64,000 bases of DNA, taken from contig MNCI01005769.1 in assembly GCA_015680685.1 (NCBI GenBank), positions 1-64,000 of the forward strand, in the 5' to 3' direction. Source of the stretch: Gnetum montanum. Its lineage: Eukaryota; Streptophyta; Gnetopsida; Gnetales; Gnetaceae. This document shows, in pieces, positions 10,830-21,920 of the stretch. Positions within the stretch are counted from its first letter, which is position 1. Each line of letters opens with the position of its first letter. The notes under the pieces were generated by a model. The model was not told the DNA's origin, ran no database searches, and was given only the letters and a program-made list of their open reading frames with translations. The translations under genes and the position numbers were made by a program.

Positions 10830-13700
10830 TCCACTTCAAGTTTGGTTGTTCTTTGGCCTATTCAGCAAGAGATCTAGATTAACCTTCCTAGAGTTAGAAG
10901 TCTTGTCCTAGCAAAGAGGCAATCTTTTAGGTTACACAACCTACCTCTTCAGTTCATGGTACTCAATGATGAGCAATATAACTTCATTTGCGTGAAGCTC
11001 CAGGTGGGTGTGTACGTAGATTGCCAAGAAATGAAAGGCAAATGTAGTTTGAAGTCAAACACTAAAATAGGAATGAATGCTTCCCTTATACTATGGATTT
11101 TATTCTGCTCACAAAGCCCTACTGGTGGATGCTAGATAACCTCATCCACAACCTTGGACATGAGGCAATGATCGACTATGAGGAGCCCCTACAAGAGCAC
11201 CTAGATGAGTTTAAAGCTCAATTTGAGCATGAAAACTCATTTCACACTTCATTCTAGTAGATAACCTTCACCTTCATGCCTCCACTATCTCAACCCTCTA
11301 TCAATTAGGTGTTATTGCCTAGGTCAATTCCTATGGTGATGACTCACCAAACATAGCAAACGCGCTAGGATGTGCTTTCCTTTAGCTTTTCTTTCAGCTT
11401 ACCCTTCATCATACCTTCATAGCTTGCTTAGTCTGTCCAACTTATTCAGCCTATTTAGCCTTTTGTACCATTAACTATTATGCCTGTGTAACCTTATGTG
11501 CACACCATGCACATGTCTCAGTTGCATATAGCTCAGGTATCATTCATCTTTCCACCTATCATCTTTCAACCGCATACAGCCCAGGCATAGTTTGTCCCAC
11601 CACCTATCATGTTGGCACCCTTCATAATGACCAAACCCACAAACATGTGGTGGGGACCAGGTACTATGTCTGTTGCATAGCCCACGCAACAAGCATCATG
11701 TGTGGTTATACAACCTAGATCTAGGTTATGGGTCACCCAAAGAACACAACAAGTAGCACAACTAATGCAAATAGCAACAACCACATCAAGCTTGGATCAA
11801 ATATTCCAACTGATCCAAAGTCTCACTGAAGAGGTCAAGTAGCTCAAAGCTGCCTCCTCTGAAACTATCCATGTGATGCACTTTTAATAGGATGATTTGA
11901 TTATTCTAATAGTCCCATCACTAGCACTACCTACCAAGGTCTCATTACCTTAATTCACTAAATACAATGGTGAAGGGGATCTTAATGCTCATCTAGTAAC
12001 CTTCCAGTCTGAATGCCTTCTACTATAGGCATGGCCACATGCAATCATCTGTGTGTTCACTATGTCCCTAACTAGCAAGGCACTGGATTGGTCCTACATG
12101 CTCTCCATGGCCTCCATCTCTTCTTTGGAGGAGTTGCTCATCCAATTCGTTACATACTTCAAGTATAACTTGAAGCCTGAGGCAACCTTAGATCAATTGA
12201 TGCAAGTTAAGTAGGGCCATTTAGAGCCTGTGCAAAAATTCATCCAATGTTGGAGCATGTCGCTTAATGAAATCTACAAGCCCATCATATAAACACACTT
12301 GTTGGCCATTTTCAAAGGCACAGTGAATGACTTCATTAGTCAAAGCTATATGACCTTGCCCTGTAATCTTTAAGCCAAGCGTTCACTCAAACCAAGAGCA
12401 TCTAGGATGTGGCAAAGGCCAACAAGGATTTGGCCTACATGGCCTATAAAAACTTGTATGCAAAGAAAGAAAAGAACAAGTACAAAGGCAATCAAGCAAC
12501 CACAATTGTCACAATGGTGGCCAACGAGGCTAAGCCAAACAACACCAAACCAATGGCCAAGCCAACCAAGGCTCTAGCCAACAACAATAAGGTATCTAGC
12601 TATAGCAATGTAGTGAACAACTAACCTGCATCATTAGTGGCCATAGCACCAGCTACCTCAAGCCTAAACTTTGAGCACAAGGATTGCTCGAAGTACACAC
12701 CATTGCCCATTAAGTGGTCAGAGCTCTTGGACCAACTACTTCACACTAGATGTATCCAATATAAGAAAATGTCCAAGGATTCTTGCAAGCAGCATGACTG
12801 ATATTACGAGCTCCTCAAGAATCCCTCAGTTGTGCTACCAAAAAAGCCTCCTATTCCTAAGCATTTTATATTGGACCAATTTTTCCAATATCACCAATTG
12901 CAAGGTCATGATACACACTTTTACATGGCTTTGCAGGATGATATACAATGCATGATTGACAAGGAAAAGTTTGTCCGTGATGTAACCAACCTAGTGTGCC
13001 CTTAAAACTCATCAATGGGGGTTTGTAAGGATCCTCTCAATGTAAGTGGTATAAGGTACATCATCAATGCTATCAGCAATGATGATGATTTAGAACTAGC
13101 ATAGGAATCATTCATGATTCATGCATCATCTAACAACACTGGGGCCTCCTCAACATCAACCAATTTAAGAATCCCTTTCATTATTAGAGCACCACCTTGA
13201 GCACCCATAACATACTTTGTGATCAAGGCCCTACAACACGTTACAGCAGCAACAACCCAATCATCCTTCATCGTGAGGGTGTCACAATGTGGAAACTCCC
13301 TACCTGCCTAGAGTTTGATGGTGTGTAATGCATCAACCCCAATGTGCCTAATGCACCCTCCTACAGCCAACAATAATAAGCAATCGAGATGGCAACTAGG
13401 GAGGCTCAACAAGTGTCTCATTGATCAAATGCTTAGGCATCACCAAGAGTAAAGGGCATTAGGCCCGTCAAAGCCTGTCTCCTTGTCATCTGTCCCCATG
13501 ATCGAATTAACTAAGAAGGCCAGAATAAGCAACCAACAATGGAGCACTGAGGCTCCAAAGCAAGCAAGGCAAGCAAAGCCCAAATTTCCTCCATGAGAGA
13601 TCTATCTCTTGGGCCACATGAAGGAGATGAAGGTTAACAACAGATTAGTAGATAGTAGAAAGGACTTCCTTGAAGCATTGGCCTAGGTCAAATAGGCTTT
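10830..13700 (+). pseudogene. Gag relic of a Tat-like Ty3 element
   Basis: Around 11,955-12,380 the plus strand reads KYNGEGDLNAHLVTFQSE, then KALDWSYMLS, EELLIQFVTYFKYN and VQKFIQCW, the layout of a retrotransposon gag (capsid) domain. A Lys/Ala/Asn-rich stretch (12,409-12,620) and a segment resembling Tat-lineage gag C-termini (WSELLDQLLHT at 12,715; HDTHFYMALQDDIQ at 12,908) follow. Many stops are TAG or TAA where Gln or Trp would fit. The reading frame shifts repeatedly, so this copy is dead. It differs from the gag of elements A, B, E and F. Confidence 0.7.
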
Positions 13701-13864
13701 AAAATAAAAAAAATTACAAAATTAAGCCTATATGAACTAATAATGACTTCCTCTACCCACTATGAATCGTTAGATTGCATGTTGGCCTCTATTCTTGTCA
13801 AGAGGATATCCTAGTGGATGAACAATCCATCCATGATGTGATGTTACCTCCTCCCCCATAGGAA

Positions 13865-14420
13865 TTGAGCTCAACACCCTGGGCATTTCATGATGAAGTG
13901 ATTAAGGTCAACCCTGAAAAGGATCAAGTCATTACTGCACCAATGTTTATCACAATCTACATGGGGCAATGCAAAATTTTTAGGATGCACATCAATGATG
14001 GGACAGCAACCAATGTCATACCATACACAATTGTTGATAAGTTGGGTCTTAATGATCAAATCAAACCTACAAAGACAATGTGCTTAAAATCCTTTAATGG
14101 GTCACATGTCATCATAAGGGGAATAGTCATGATAGCCTTCATGACAAGGGAGCAATTCCCCACCACCATTGAATTCATCATGATCAAGGAGATGTTAGGT
14201 TTCAACCTCATCTTGGGTAGGCCTTGGTTAGCCTAACTATGGGCCATCTCCTCCCCTATCCATCAAGAAATCCACCTTCTATATGAAGGGGAAGAGGTTA
14301 TCATCTTTGGTGATAATGTAGCCCCTTTGACCGTTAGCAACATTGACACCGAACAAGGGTTAGAGGTGGAGTTCCTTGATGATGCACCTCCCATGAAGGA
14401 TGAGGGAAAATGCACAAAGT
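13865..14420 (+). pseudogene. Aspartic protease relic of the Tat-like element
   Basis: An open 123-codon frame (to 14,236) contains MHINDGTATNVIPYTIVDKL where Tat-like proteases have a V-D-[NS]-G motif, followed by IRGIVMI and a terminal NLILGRPWL. The ILGRPWL ending is a strong family hallmark. The expected Asp-Asn-Gly is read as Asn-Asp-Gly, so activity is doubtful. VEFLDDAPPM at about 14,370 belongs to the region after the protease. RT, RNase H and integrase, which should follow, are not found. Confidence 0.75.
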
Positions 14421-14429
14421 AGACCAACT

Positions 14430-15240
14430 TGAGGAACCAAAGGGAGCTCTTGAACTCTTGGAGAAAGCTTTGTGGATAGAATTTCCCTTTGACATAGCTG
14501 ACAAAGGTTAAGGCAAGTACTGTATAGTACTATCTAGGCCCTACACACCCCCTAACCCACACCAAATTAAGAAACAACTATGAGACTAAGGCATCTCCTT
14601 AGTCCAAAGTGCGCTAGCTAGCTACTTGTCCCACTTCTGCATACTTTGCTTGTTTTCATTTTATTTGCATTTTATGTTAGTTTGGTTTTTTACATTTTAT
14701 ATTCTTTGCCTATATTATATATATATTTATTTTGTTTGTGCATTTTCTCTAGGTTTATGTTTTCGCTTATTTACTTTTTAGTGGTTAGTTTACACATAAA
14801 AGCATCAAAATGCATAAAAATCATAAAACTTAAAAATTACAAAATGCATGGCCTAAAATTGGAAATCTTTTTCCCTTCAACGCATGGCCCAAAAAGGCCT
14901 TAAACTATTGCATGGCTTGCCATGGCCTAAAATTGGCATTCTTTTCTTTTTATTGCATGACCTGGAATCACCTAATACAACCAACGCAAACTATCTATAC
15001 ATGTGGCTCGAAACTACCTAAAACTACCAGTCACTATGGCTTAGTTAAATCAATTCATGTCATTAGCATTAAAAATAAAACAAAAATGAAAAAGTCTACA
15101 CATCATACCCTTCACATAGCAAAATGTCCATTTCAACTCATATAAATCATAGTAGATAGTGTGATCATCTACTTCATATAGCCAAAAATACATAAAAAAT
15201 GCAAAAATTCCCAATAATAAGGCTACATCAGGATGTTCTC
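14430..15240 (+). other. Spacer of the Tat-like element, no gene
   Basis: T-rich and then A-rich sequence with repeated TGCATAAAAAT, GCATGGCC and CCTAAAATTGG words. Where pol should begin there is only a short acidic or leader-like trace. The open frames at 14,646-15,145 are low-complexity. Confidence 0.5.
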
Positions 15241-15249
15241 AACTAGTGG

Positions 15250-18200
15250 TGCTAAGTAGGTGTGGAGGGCTCTCCTCATCTACTATTCTGCTGGGGCCTA
15301 CAACATCACCTGGTGCCTATCATCAGCAACAAAATAGTAAACTTATAAGCAAATATACAATATACAAACCAACATCAAAAAGCATGAAAACAACATAAAG
15401 ACACTGACCTGAGAGGACCCTGCATCTACCATGTCTAGAGGTAGGCTATCAAGTCCCTCCTCCAAATGTTGGAGGATCTTGGCCTTAGCTAGCAACCTCC
15501 AGTCCTTTTGGCCAAAGTTAACTCTTGCAAGGGTCTTACATTTGTTCACAACGATCCATGCGGGAGGCTACATAGAAAAGGTGGTAGACAAAGCCTCCCT
15601 TGAGGGCATGTGACAATCTTCCTCTCTAAGAAACCACTAACCACTATGTGGCAAGCAAATATCTTCAAGACCTGTCTCTCGCCAATCACCTCAATAAACA
15701 TCTCAAGGTAATGATGATTGATAGACTCTTCACTAAGCTGCTAAAGATATGTGTCTCACACCCGCTTACAATGGTGTTTATGGTATGTTTGTGTATGCCC
15801 CTACTTGCACATCTTAGCATTGAAATTCTTGCAATCCTAAATTTTCTAGGTAAGCAGATCCATTTGTAACCGTTGCTCATGATTTCATGGGTGGCTTCAT
15901 TCTTGCCCCGAATGGCTGACTAGTACCTAGCCTATTTGATCTTTGCAGTCCGCTAGGTACTATCTCCCTGTGATTGGGCTACTAAGAAGTCATATTGGGA
16001 CTAGAGGTTCCCAATTTTTGTATCTTGGCTTGCTACTCTTTCTTGAAGTTTGTGCATGCATTTCCACATGTGCTTGCAAACCCATAATGCTTTGGTGTAG
16101 GAAAGTGTGCACTTTCTAGTTGCCTCGTACACATGGTGAGGCACCTACTTCACTTCAGGAGGGTACTTGGGGATGACATCTACTTTCACCACTTGGATCA
16201 GCTCCTAGTGGAGCTTAGAGCCTATTGGCATGCAATAAGAAAATCAACATTATCCACAAACTAAGCATCAAAATCAGTAAAGCACCATAAGCAAAACAAC
16301 ATCATATGCATATTGAGCTTGGGATTTGCCTGCTATAGGTAGTCTACCATATCCTCCACAATGCCTTCCATGATGTCAAGCTTGTTTGACATCTCTACCC
16401 ATGTCTTCATGCAGTAGGTAGATGCAAATGATGGATCACTAGCAAGTACATATAAGGTTGCAACCCAACATTACAATAAGTGACAGTAGCAAAAGATGCA
16501 AGAGCAAAAGAGTAACAATAGAGGATAATTTAAAGCGTTTACCTAGCAAGCCCTTATGTGTGAGAATAGGGGGATCTTCAAACAGCACACCATCAAAGAG
16601 ACTGGAAAAATCAATCTCGTTGAGGTGGAATAGCCCCTCCACCTCAAACTATTGAAAGGCCTTTGTGCCCTTGTGTAGCTCCTTCTTATGTACCTGCTCC
16701 TTACTTGAGGAGAGGTAATCTCTACTGCTATTGCTGCCACTGCTTCGGCAGCTCTCTCACCTAATTTACAAACATAACATCTTAGCATTAGCATAGTGTA
16801 GCAAAAAATGCTAAAAATATGAACATAAAAACATAAAATGAATGCATCTATACATGTACTAACCTGCAACATCTATGTGCAAGTTTGGGATCTTGATGCC
16901 CACCTGTCCAACCGTAGGAGTAGCCTCCTCCACTAGGTGTGGCTTCTTGATCTTTGCCTTAGAGGGCCCCGCTATTTCTATAATATAATGGTTATCCTTA
17001 TTCACATTCCTAATAATAATTTTCGGACATTCATCCATGCTATCATGGGAATAGTGTAACCACCCTAGGTGGCCTTTGGTCATCACTAAGTATGACTCAT
17101 TGATCCCTTCTGGGGGGTCCTACGAGCAAGTGGTTATGAACATGTGTTTCACCCAAGGCTAAGATAGCTACTCATAGTCCTACACTTTCCATCACATACT
17201 ATCTCAAACCACTAGAATCTTTGCAAACCTTTGTAGATATGCTACGAAGAATGCAAAGTGTACGTGAGACCTCACATGGAGGTTGTAGCAAAGTCTAGTA
17301 ACTTTTGCATTTAGTTCGATGGCGATATAGGAGGCCTAGTTGAACCTTGTGACCTCCTATAGCACCTCCTTCATCACCTATGCTTATTCCACCCCAATGA
17401 TTTTCCCTTGGGAGAGCAACTTCAGGAAGGCATGAGCATGAAAGACAAGGTAGAGCTCCCAGACCTCAAGCACATGCATGTCCTTAATCAGGATGCCTTT
17501 GTGAGACTGGGTGGCCCCCAACAACTCCTTGATCTTTCCATTGTTGTCCACCTCTCTATTGGCCTTGTCAATGACTAACAGGCCATTAGTGGGGAGGCTA
17601 AAGAGGTCAGCAAAGAAGGCCTTGTTAAGGTCCAAGACTACCCTCACTCCACACATGCGGGTGATGAAGTGGTGCACATCATTACTAAAAGAGTCTAAGA
17701 TGGTGACTGTTTTAGCCACTGGAATGCTTAAGCTAAGGGCTAAGAATAGGTCCATCATCTTAGCACATGTGAGCTTATTGGTTAGCACCTCTAAAGCCTA
17801 ATGCCACAACCAATGTTGTGCATCCTCCACATCACCATATTTCATGATGACGGTGGCCTCAGTGCAACCTATGAAGACAACCGTCACCTCTCCTGAAGCA
17901 ACTACAACTATAACATAGGCATAAACAACCTTAGCATCATGCAAGAGCAAGTTAACAAGCATGCATGTGAGCAAGAACAAGAATAAAATAATAGATGCTT
18001 ATGTAGAAACAATGGTGTGCAAGATGGAGGTGGTAGTAATGTAAGAATATCCTCGGGGTTGACTTCACCACTAGACCACCTCTCATCAAGCCAATCATAG
18101 GCCTTGCATTGCTCAAATTCCTTAGAGTACCACTTAGGGTACTCCTTTAGATCACCTCATAGCTATTCAAGGATAACCTCCTGAATGTTTAGACTAGAGG

Positions 18201-18960
18201 AGAACACCTCTAGGGTAGTCTGAGTCAAGGAAATAGCCTCTTCCTCATCGTGGAGACCCTCGTTATCAACTCTAAATTTGGCATTAAGCATGAGCAGTTA
18301 GCGATTAGCAAAATTAGCATGAGCCAATAGGAAAACTTAGCATGAGCAAATAGTGAGAAACACAATGCAAAATCATAAGAGCACTTACCCTTCCATGTAG
18401 TATACAATTCCAGGTGGATTCTAGAACACTATATGCATGTGTAGAGCAACAAATAGGATGTTGCTTTTATTGTAGCAAGCAAAATTCAACATCCACCAAA
18501 TCCTAGATAAGGGACAAGTGCCCCTAGGGATGCAACCTGAACCACTTGCTCTATCATCACTGGTAGTGGGCTCATTGGACATAAATCTCAATATGTCCCA
18601 ATTGGCCCCAGGCAGCAACGTCTTAGTGATAGCACTTGTAGCCTCCATTGCCAAGTGTGACCATCATCACACTGAAGTGCTGTAGAAAGAATGTTAGGAA
18701 CTTAGATTCCCCTAGCTGAAACCACATTGCCTGATAACCCACATGCATATCTAGCATAACCATGTTAGGCACAAGCTCACTCATGTAACAAAGAATGTCA
18801 ATGAGCTCCATGAAAACTAGGATGGGTTCTAACAACACCCTGCAACTGCAAAGGTAATTAGACATAGTGTTAGTATACACTAGATGCAAATTTTGACAAA
18901 TATACATTAAATTAAACTTAGCAAATATTAACATGATATAGCGTAAGTTAGCAAAACTAT
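15250..18960 (-). pseudogene. Decayed multi-exon antisense ORF of the Tat-like element
   Basis: Minus-strand coding fragments are separated by A-rich segments that look like introns. Examples on the minus strand: donor CAGGTTAGT at about 16,865 with acceptor AAATTAG at about 16,760; donor CAGGTCAGTG near 15,412 with acceptor GATGATAG near 15,320; donor GGTAAGTGC near 18,390. Exonic frames include 17,384-17,788, 16,859-17,086, 18,421-18,654 and 18,623-18,934; the last two overlap through a one-base shift. Stops are mostly TAG/TAA at probable Gln codons. Plant Tat-lineage elements are known to carry an additional antisense ORF between pol and the 3' LTR, and the position fits. I do not recognise the domain. 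Confidence 0.5.
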
Positions 18961-19904
18961 CCTAGGACCCATTGGGGCCTCGTGGGTATAGGACGTTAAC
19001 ATACATATTTGATGCATTTGGTACTCATTGGGGTGAAACATTTTTTCACATAACATTAGCATTTAGTTTTGCATGTTTGCATATTTAACATTATAGTTCA
19101 TGTGTTTTGGCAATTTAACATTAAAATTTCGCATCTCAAAGATTTAGCATTTTTTCACAAATTTTTTAAAAAAATTTCCAACTCTAGGTAGTGTAATTCA
19201 GTAGATTACAGAAAAATTCTAACTTTGGGCTACCTCTAGGAGCGTAGTCTACGAAACATGAAAATTTTTAAAGTTTGGCTAACACCAGCCACACTTTGGC
19301 AATTGTGGAGTGTAGCCTTGGACTGAAGAAAAAAATTTCTAACTACCAAGGAGCATAGCCCCAAAAATTTTGAAACTTTTTTTAAAAACATTAACTATTA
19401 AGTGTCGCATCTCATTCACCTTGCACCTCCTGCCACTATGCACTCAGCACCTATCGTGGCCATGGCCCTTGTTGCTATGCCATTGACAATTCCCTTCTCA
19501 TGGCCCCTACAATTGTGTCCTTGCTATAAGGCATAGTGCCCACAAGGCCTCCATGGCCCTTAAAAATACAGCACTAAGATTTTGTCTTTTTTTTTCAAAA
19601 AAATGAAAATAAAAAAATGGAATGGTAGAAATACCTACTACATCCCTACCCCATGATGTGCCATCTAGGCCATCATTGATGCACCATTTCAGCCCCTAAT
19701 GCTTTTAAAATTTCTATAAAAAAAAAGGTTTCGCAAGATCTTATCATGCCCTGACACTATAGGTGGTAGCCTTAGGGCCACTGCCAAAATTGCAATTTCC
19801 TACCCCCCCTATGGTCACATCAGCCACCATAGCAGCCATGGCTACTACAAAAAAAATCATAGAGCCCCCTCATGTGCTCTACCTGATAGGAGGTAGCCCT
19901 AAGG
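18961..19904 (+). mobile_element. Distal part of the Tat-like element, probable 3' LTR or leader remains
   Basis: It contains AACATTAGCATTT-type words and GGAGCGTAGTCTAC / GGAGTGTAGCC / GGAGCATAGCCCC motifs (19,240-19,355) that echo the U3 units at 8,765-9,300, then a CCATGGCC-rich stretch. No exact LTR end could be placed. It ends abruptly at 19,904, where sequence of element B's 3' region starts next to an assembly N. Confidence 0.4.
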
Positions 19905-19998
19905 TATTACAAGACTTGATAAAACTGGTGTTCATGACAACAAGGGTGAANATATTACAAGACTTGATAAAACTGGTGTTCATGACAACAAGGGTGAA
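19905..19998. other. Assembly join: single N between two identical 46-bp copies
   Basis: Bases 19,905-19,950 and 19,953-19,998 are the same 46-bp sequence (TATTACAAGACTTGATAAAA onward), separated by N at 19,951 and one A. Identical contig ends around an N are the usual sign of an unmerged overlap. The duplication and the join to the Tat-like element should not be trusted. Confidence 0.85.
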
Positions 19999-20027
19999 CA
20001 TCTTATTACAATAACATCAGGCCTCAT

Positions 20028-20226
20028 TTGGTAGCTAAGAAAGAGAGAGAGAGAGAGAGAGAAGTGTTGCTGCTGCCAACGCCAATATTGCGCCTTTCTT
20101 TGTCCATCTGTAAGTGCACCATCGATCTTGCTCCTTGCATAGCTGCTTCAGCGCTGCTCCATCCCAAGTGTTTGCTCCAGATCCAATCCATTGTTTGTAT
20201 GATCGCCATCTACACACACAACACAA
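20028..20226 (-). pseudogene. Recurrent small frame in the element 3' region, copy B
   Basis: Minus-strand frame with IWSKHLGWSSAEAAMQGARS, a basic MDKERRN segment and a Ser/Leu-rich end finishing ATK and stop. Residues match copies E and, before their frameshifts, I and D. A (GA)n microsatellite at 20,041-20,062 encodes the Ser/Leu end. No known domain; could be structural RNA conservation rather than protein. Confidence 0.3.
20041..20062. repeat. (GA)n microsatellite
   Basis: Eleven consecutive GA units at the end of the recurrent small frame of element B. The same place is CT/TC-rich in copies I and E and GA-rich in D. Confidence 0.9.
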
Positions 20227-20424
20227 TCTTATATTAGCAAGGATAAATGAATCATCCTATAATTGATACCTTGCTTCGGTGTAGGTCCATTGGCTAGGTT
20301 GTGGTATGGCTGATATGGATCGGGGGATATATTACTGATGACTACCGAAGGTATAGGGGTTAGAAAGAAAATCAAAAATCAAAAATTTTGGGGCTAGGAG
20401 AAAAATCAAAAAAATTAGGCCCTG

Positions 20425-20440
20425 TACCCCCATGACTAAT
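20425..20440 (-). other. Second polypurine-like tract, element B
   Basis: On the minus strand ATTAGTCATGGGGGTA, nearly identical to the tract that precedes the 3' LTR in copies I, D and E. The same internal position is occupied in D (61,577) and E (52,850). Confidence 0.6.
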
Positions 20441-20708
20441 CGCGAACCTCTGGTAGTGTTAGAATGGAGAAAGGAAAGGAGTAAGAAAGATAGATAAAAA
20501 GGGACAACTATGGAATCAATGAAATGGATGACAAGATGGAAATGAACAAAATAAAATTAATTGCAAAATGTTAAGGAAAAGAATTTAACTAATGCTCCAA
20601 ATAGGAATGTTAGTGGGTCCTCCCCAAAGCAGGCTCATGCGTGTAATGCCCTAACAAACTCACATTCAAAGAGTCCATAGGCTCTGGGAATGTCATTTGG
20701 AACAAGAG
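20441..20708 (-). other. Element B 3' region, no gene
   Basis: Non-coding part between the second polypurine-like tract and the hydrophobic frame. It contains the conserved stretch GGTCCTCCCCAAAGCAGGCT (at about 20,616), also present in D (61,770) and, inverted, E (52,660). Confidence 0.5.
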
Positions 20709-21080
20709 TTAAAGTCTTAACCACAAGCGTTTACCAAGAAGAAAACAATGCATCAACCAAAATATATACACTAATGATACAACCGACAATGAGGTGAACA
20801 ATGGAGAGAAGGATGGAGAAAAGAGAGTGAAACGGAATCCCAAGAACAAGGTGGTGTACAGCCCCTTGTGTGTTTTATGATTAATGTGACTTGGCAAGTC
20901 TCATTCCAACTCCGGCCTTGAGTCAACCACATCCAGTGACTTCGCATCAATGCATTTGGCCGAACCATCCCCTTGGGTAACAAGAATGCATCCTCCAAGA
21001 GCCACCACCATTCCGACAAAACAAAGGAGAGAATGGGAAGCGAGAAGGGCCTTAGTTAGAGGGAACACTTTTGGTTCCAT
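20709..21080 (-). pseudogene. Unrecognised hydrophobic ORF in the Ty3 3' region, copy B
   Basis: Starting at an ATG (21,080) the minus strand runs 123 codons with one stop, a TGA where copy E has TGG. It begins MEPKVFPLTKALL, has a first hydrophobic run around LLCFVGMVVALGG, a central SAKCIDAKSLDVV segment, then SHINHKTHKGLYTTLFLG and a second hydrophobic run around SVVSLVYIF. The middle and C-terminal parts recur in D (about 61,870-62,220) and E (52,210-52,558). Position after pol and two hydrophobic segments recall the env-like frames of some plant Ty3 elements, but I see no specific Env motif. The N-terminus is frameshifted in D and E. Alternative: conserved non-coding sequence. Confidence 0.35.
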
Positions 21081-21830
21081 AACTAGTGCTTGCAGCCCAA
21101 CCTTCTTCGTCTAAGGGGTGTGCTTCGAATTCTCACTTTTTTTTTCTTTTTCTTTTTTTGTGTTTTTATGCGTGAGAACCACACCATGCAAAAACTTTTT
21201 ATTTTTATTGACTCAGCTTCCAATAATTGGGTAACATTGGAACAGCAAGAAAACTCAAGAAGAAAACATCCAAGCACCCAAGACAACGGCCAACACAAAA
21301 GCATCAAGTTCCCTTGAAGTCACACCCTTTGCAATCCTTGAGTCCTTCCTTAGTTTGAGAAATACCCAGTCACCAATTCATTTAAGTTCTTATTAGAAGG
21401 GGACTGTACATTTCCAAGCTGAGAGAGACCATAGAAACTGGTGAATGGATGGATGAAGTGGTCGCATTGCCTACCATATCAAAAGAAACATACCTTAGTA
21501 TCAACATTGTGACTTAAAGGTAAAAACCAAACATTAGCAATCAATATGAAAATAGTTCATACAATCAGTCCGAACACTTATTATGGGACAAACTTACACG
21601 ATGGATGGCACACACACACACACATATACAAAAAATGAAAAAGTAGAACGATGATGTAAAACAAAAACTAGAAAAGTTAAAGAAAGTTGTAAAACAAAAA
21701 TTAGAAAAGTTAAAGAAATTTGTAAAACAAAAATGTGTAAGACAAAAACATGTAAAACAAAAATTGAAAAAGAACTGAGGGCCCCATATGATTAGCATAG
21801 GTGGCCATCTCCCCCATGACTGAGTTGTAA
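21081..21830 (-). mobile_element. Element B region between integrase and the hydrophobic frame
   Basis: Non-coding, with a T-tract at 21,137-21,158, a (CA)n run at 21,611-21,624 and tandem AAAACAAAAAT/AGTTAAAGAAA words at 21,650-21,770. The first polypurine-like tract (minus CTCAGTCATGGGGGA, 21,810-21,824) marks the end of pol. The (CA)n run sits at the same place in D (62,765-62,784) and E ((TG)n at 51,668-51,684). Confidence 0.6.
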
Positions 21831-21920
21831 GGGAGAGATCCGAAATAACGAGCGAGGTTGCCCGCTAGTGGATGTGTAACTTGTACTGGCTGTTGCGGGT
21901 TCACGGAAAGGTTTTGTTTA

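Noticed and set aside
14646-15145. Hydrophobic plus-strand frames that look like membrane proteins
   Set aside because: T-rich low-complexity sequence generates Phe/Leu/Ile/Tyr runs; no homologue in other copies and no start context.
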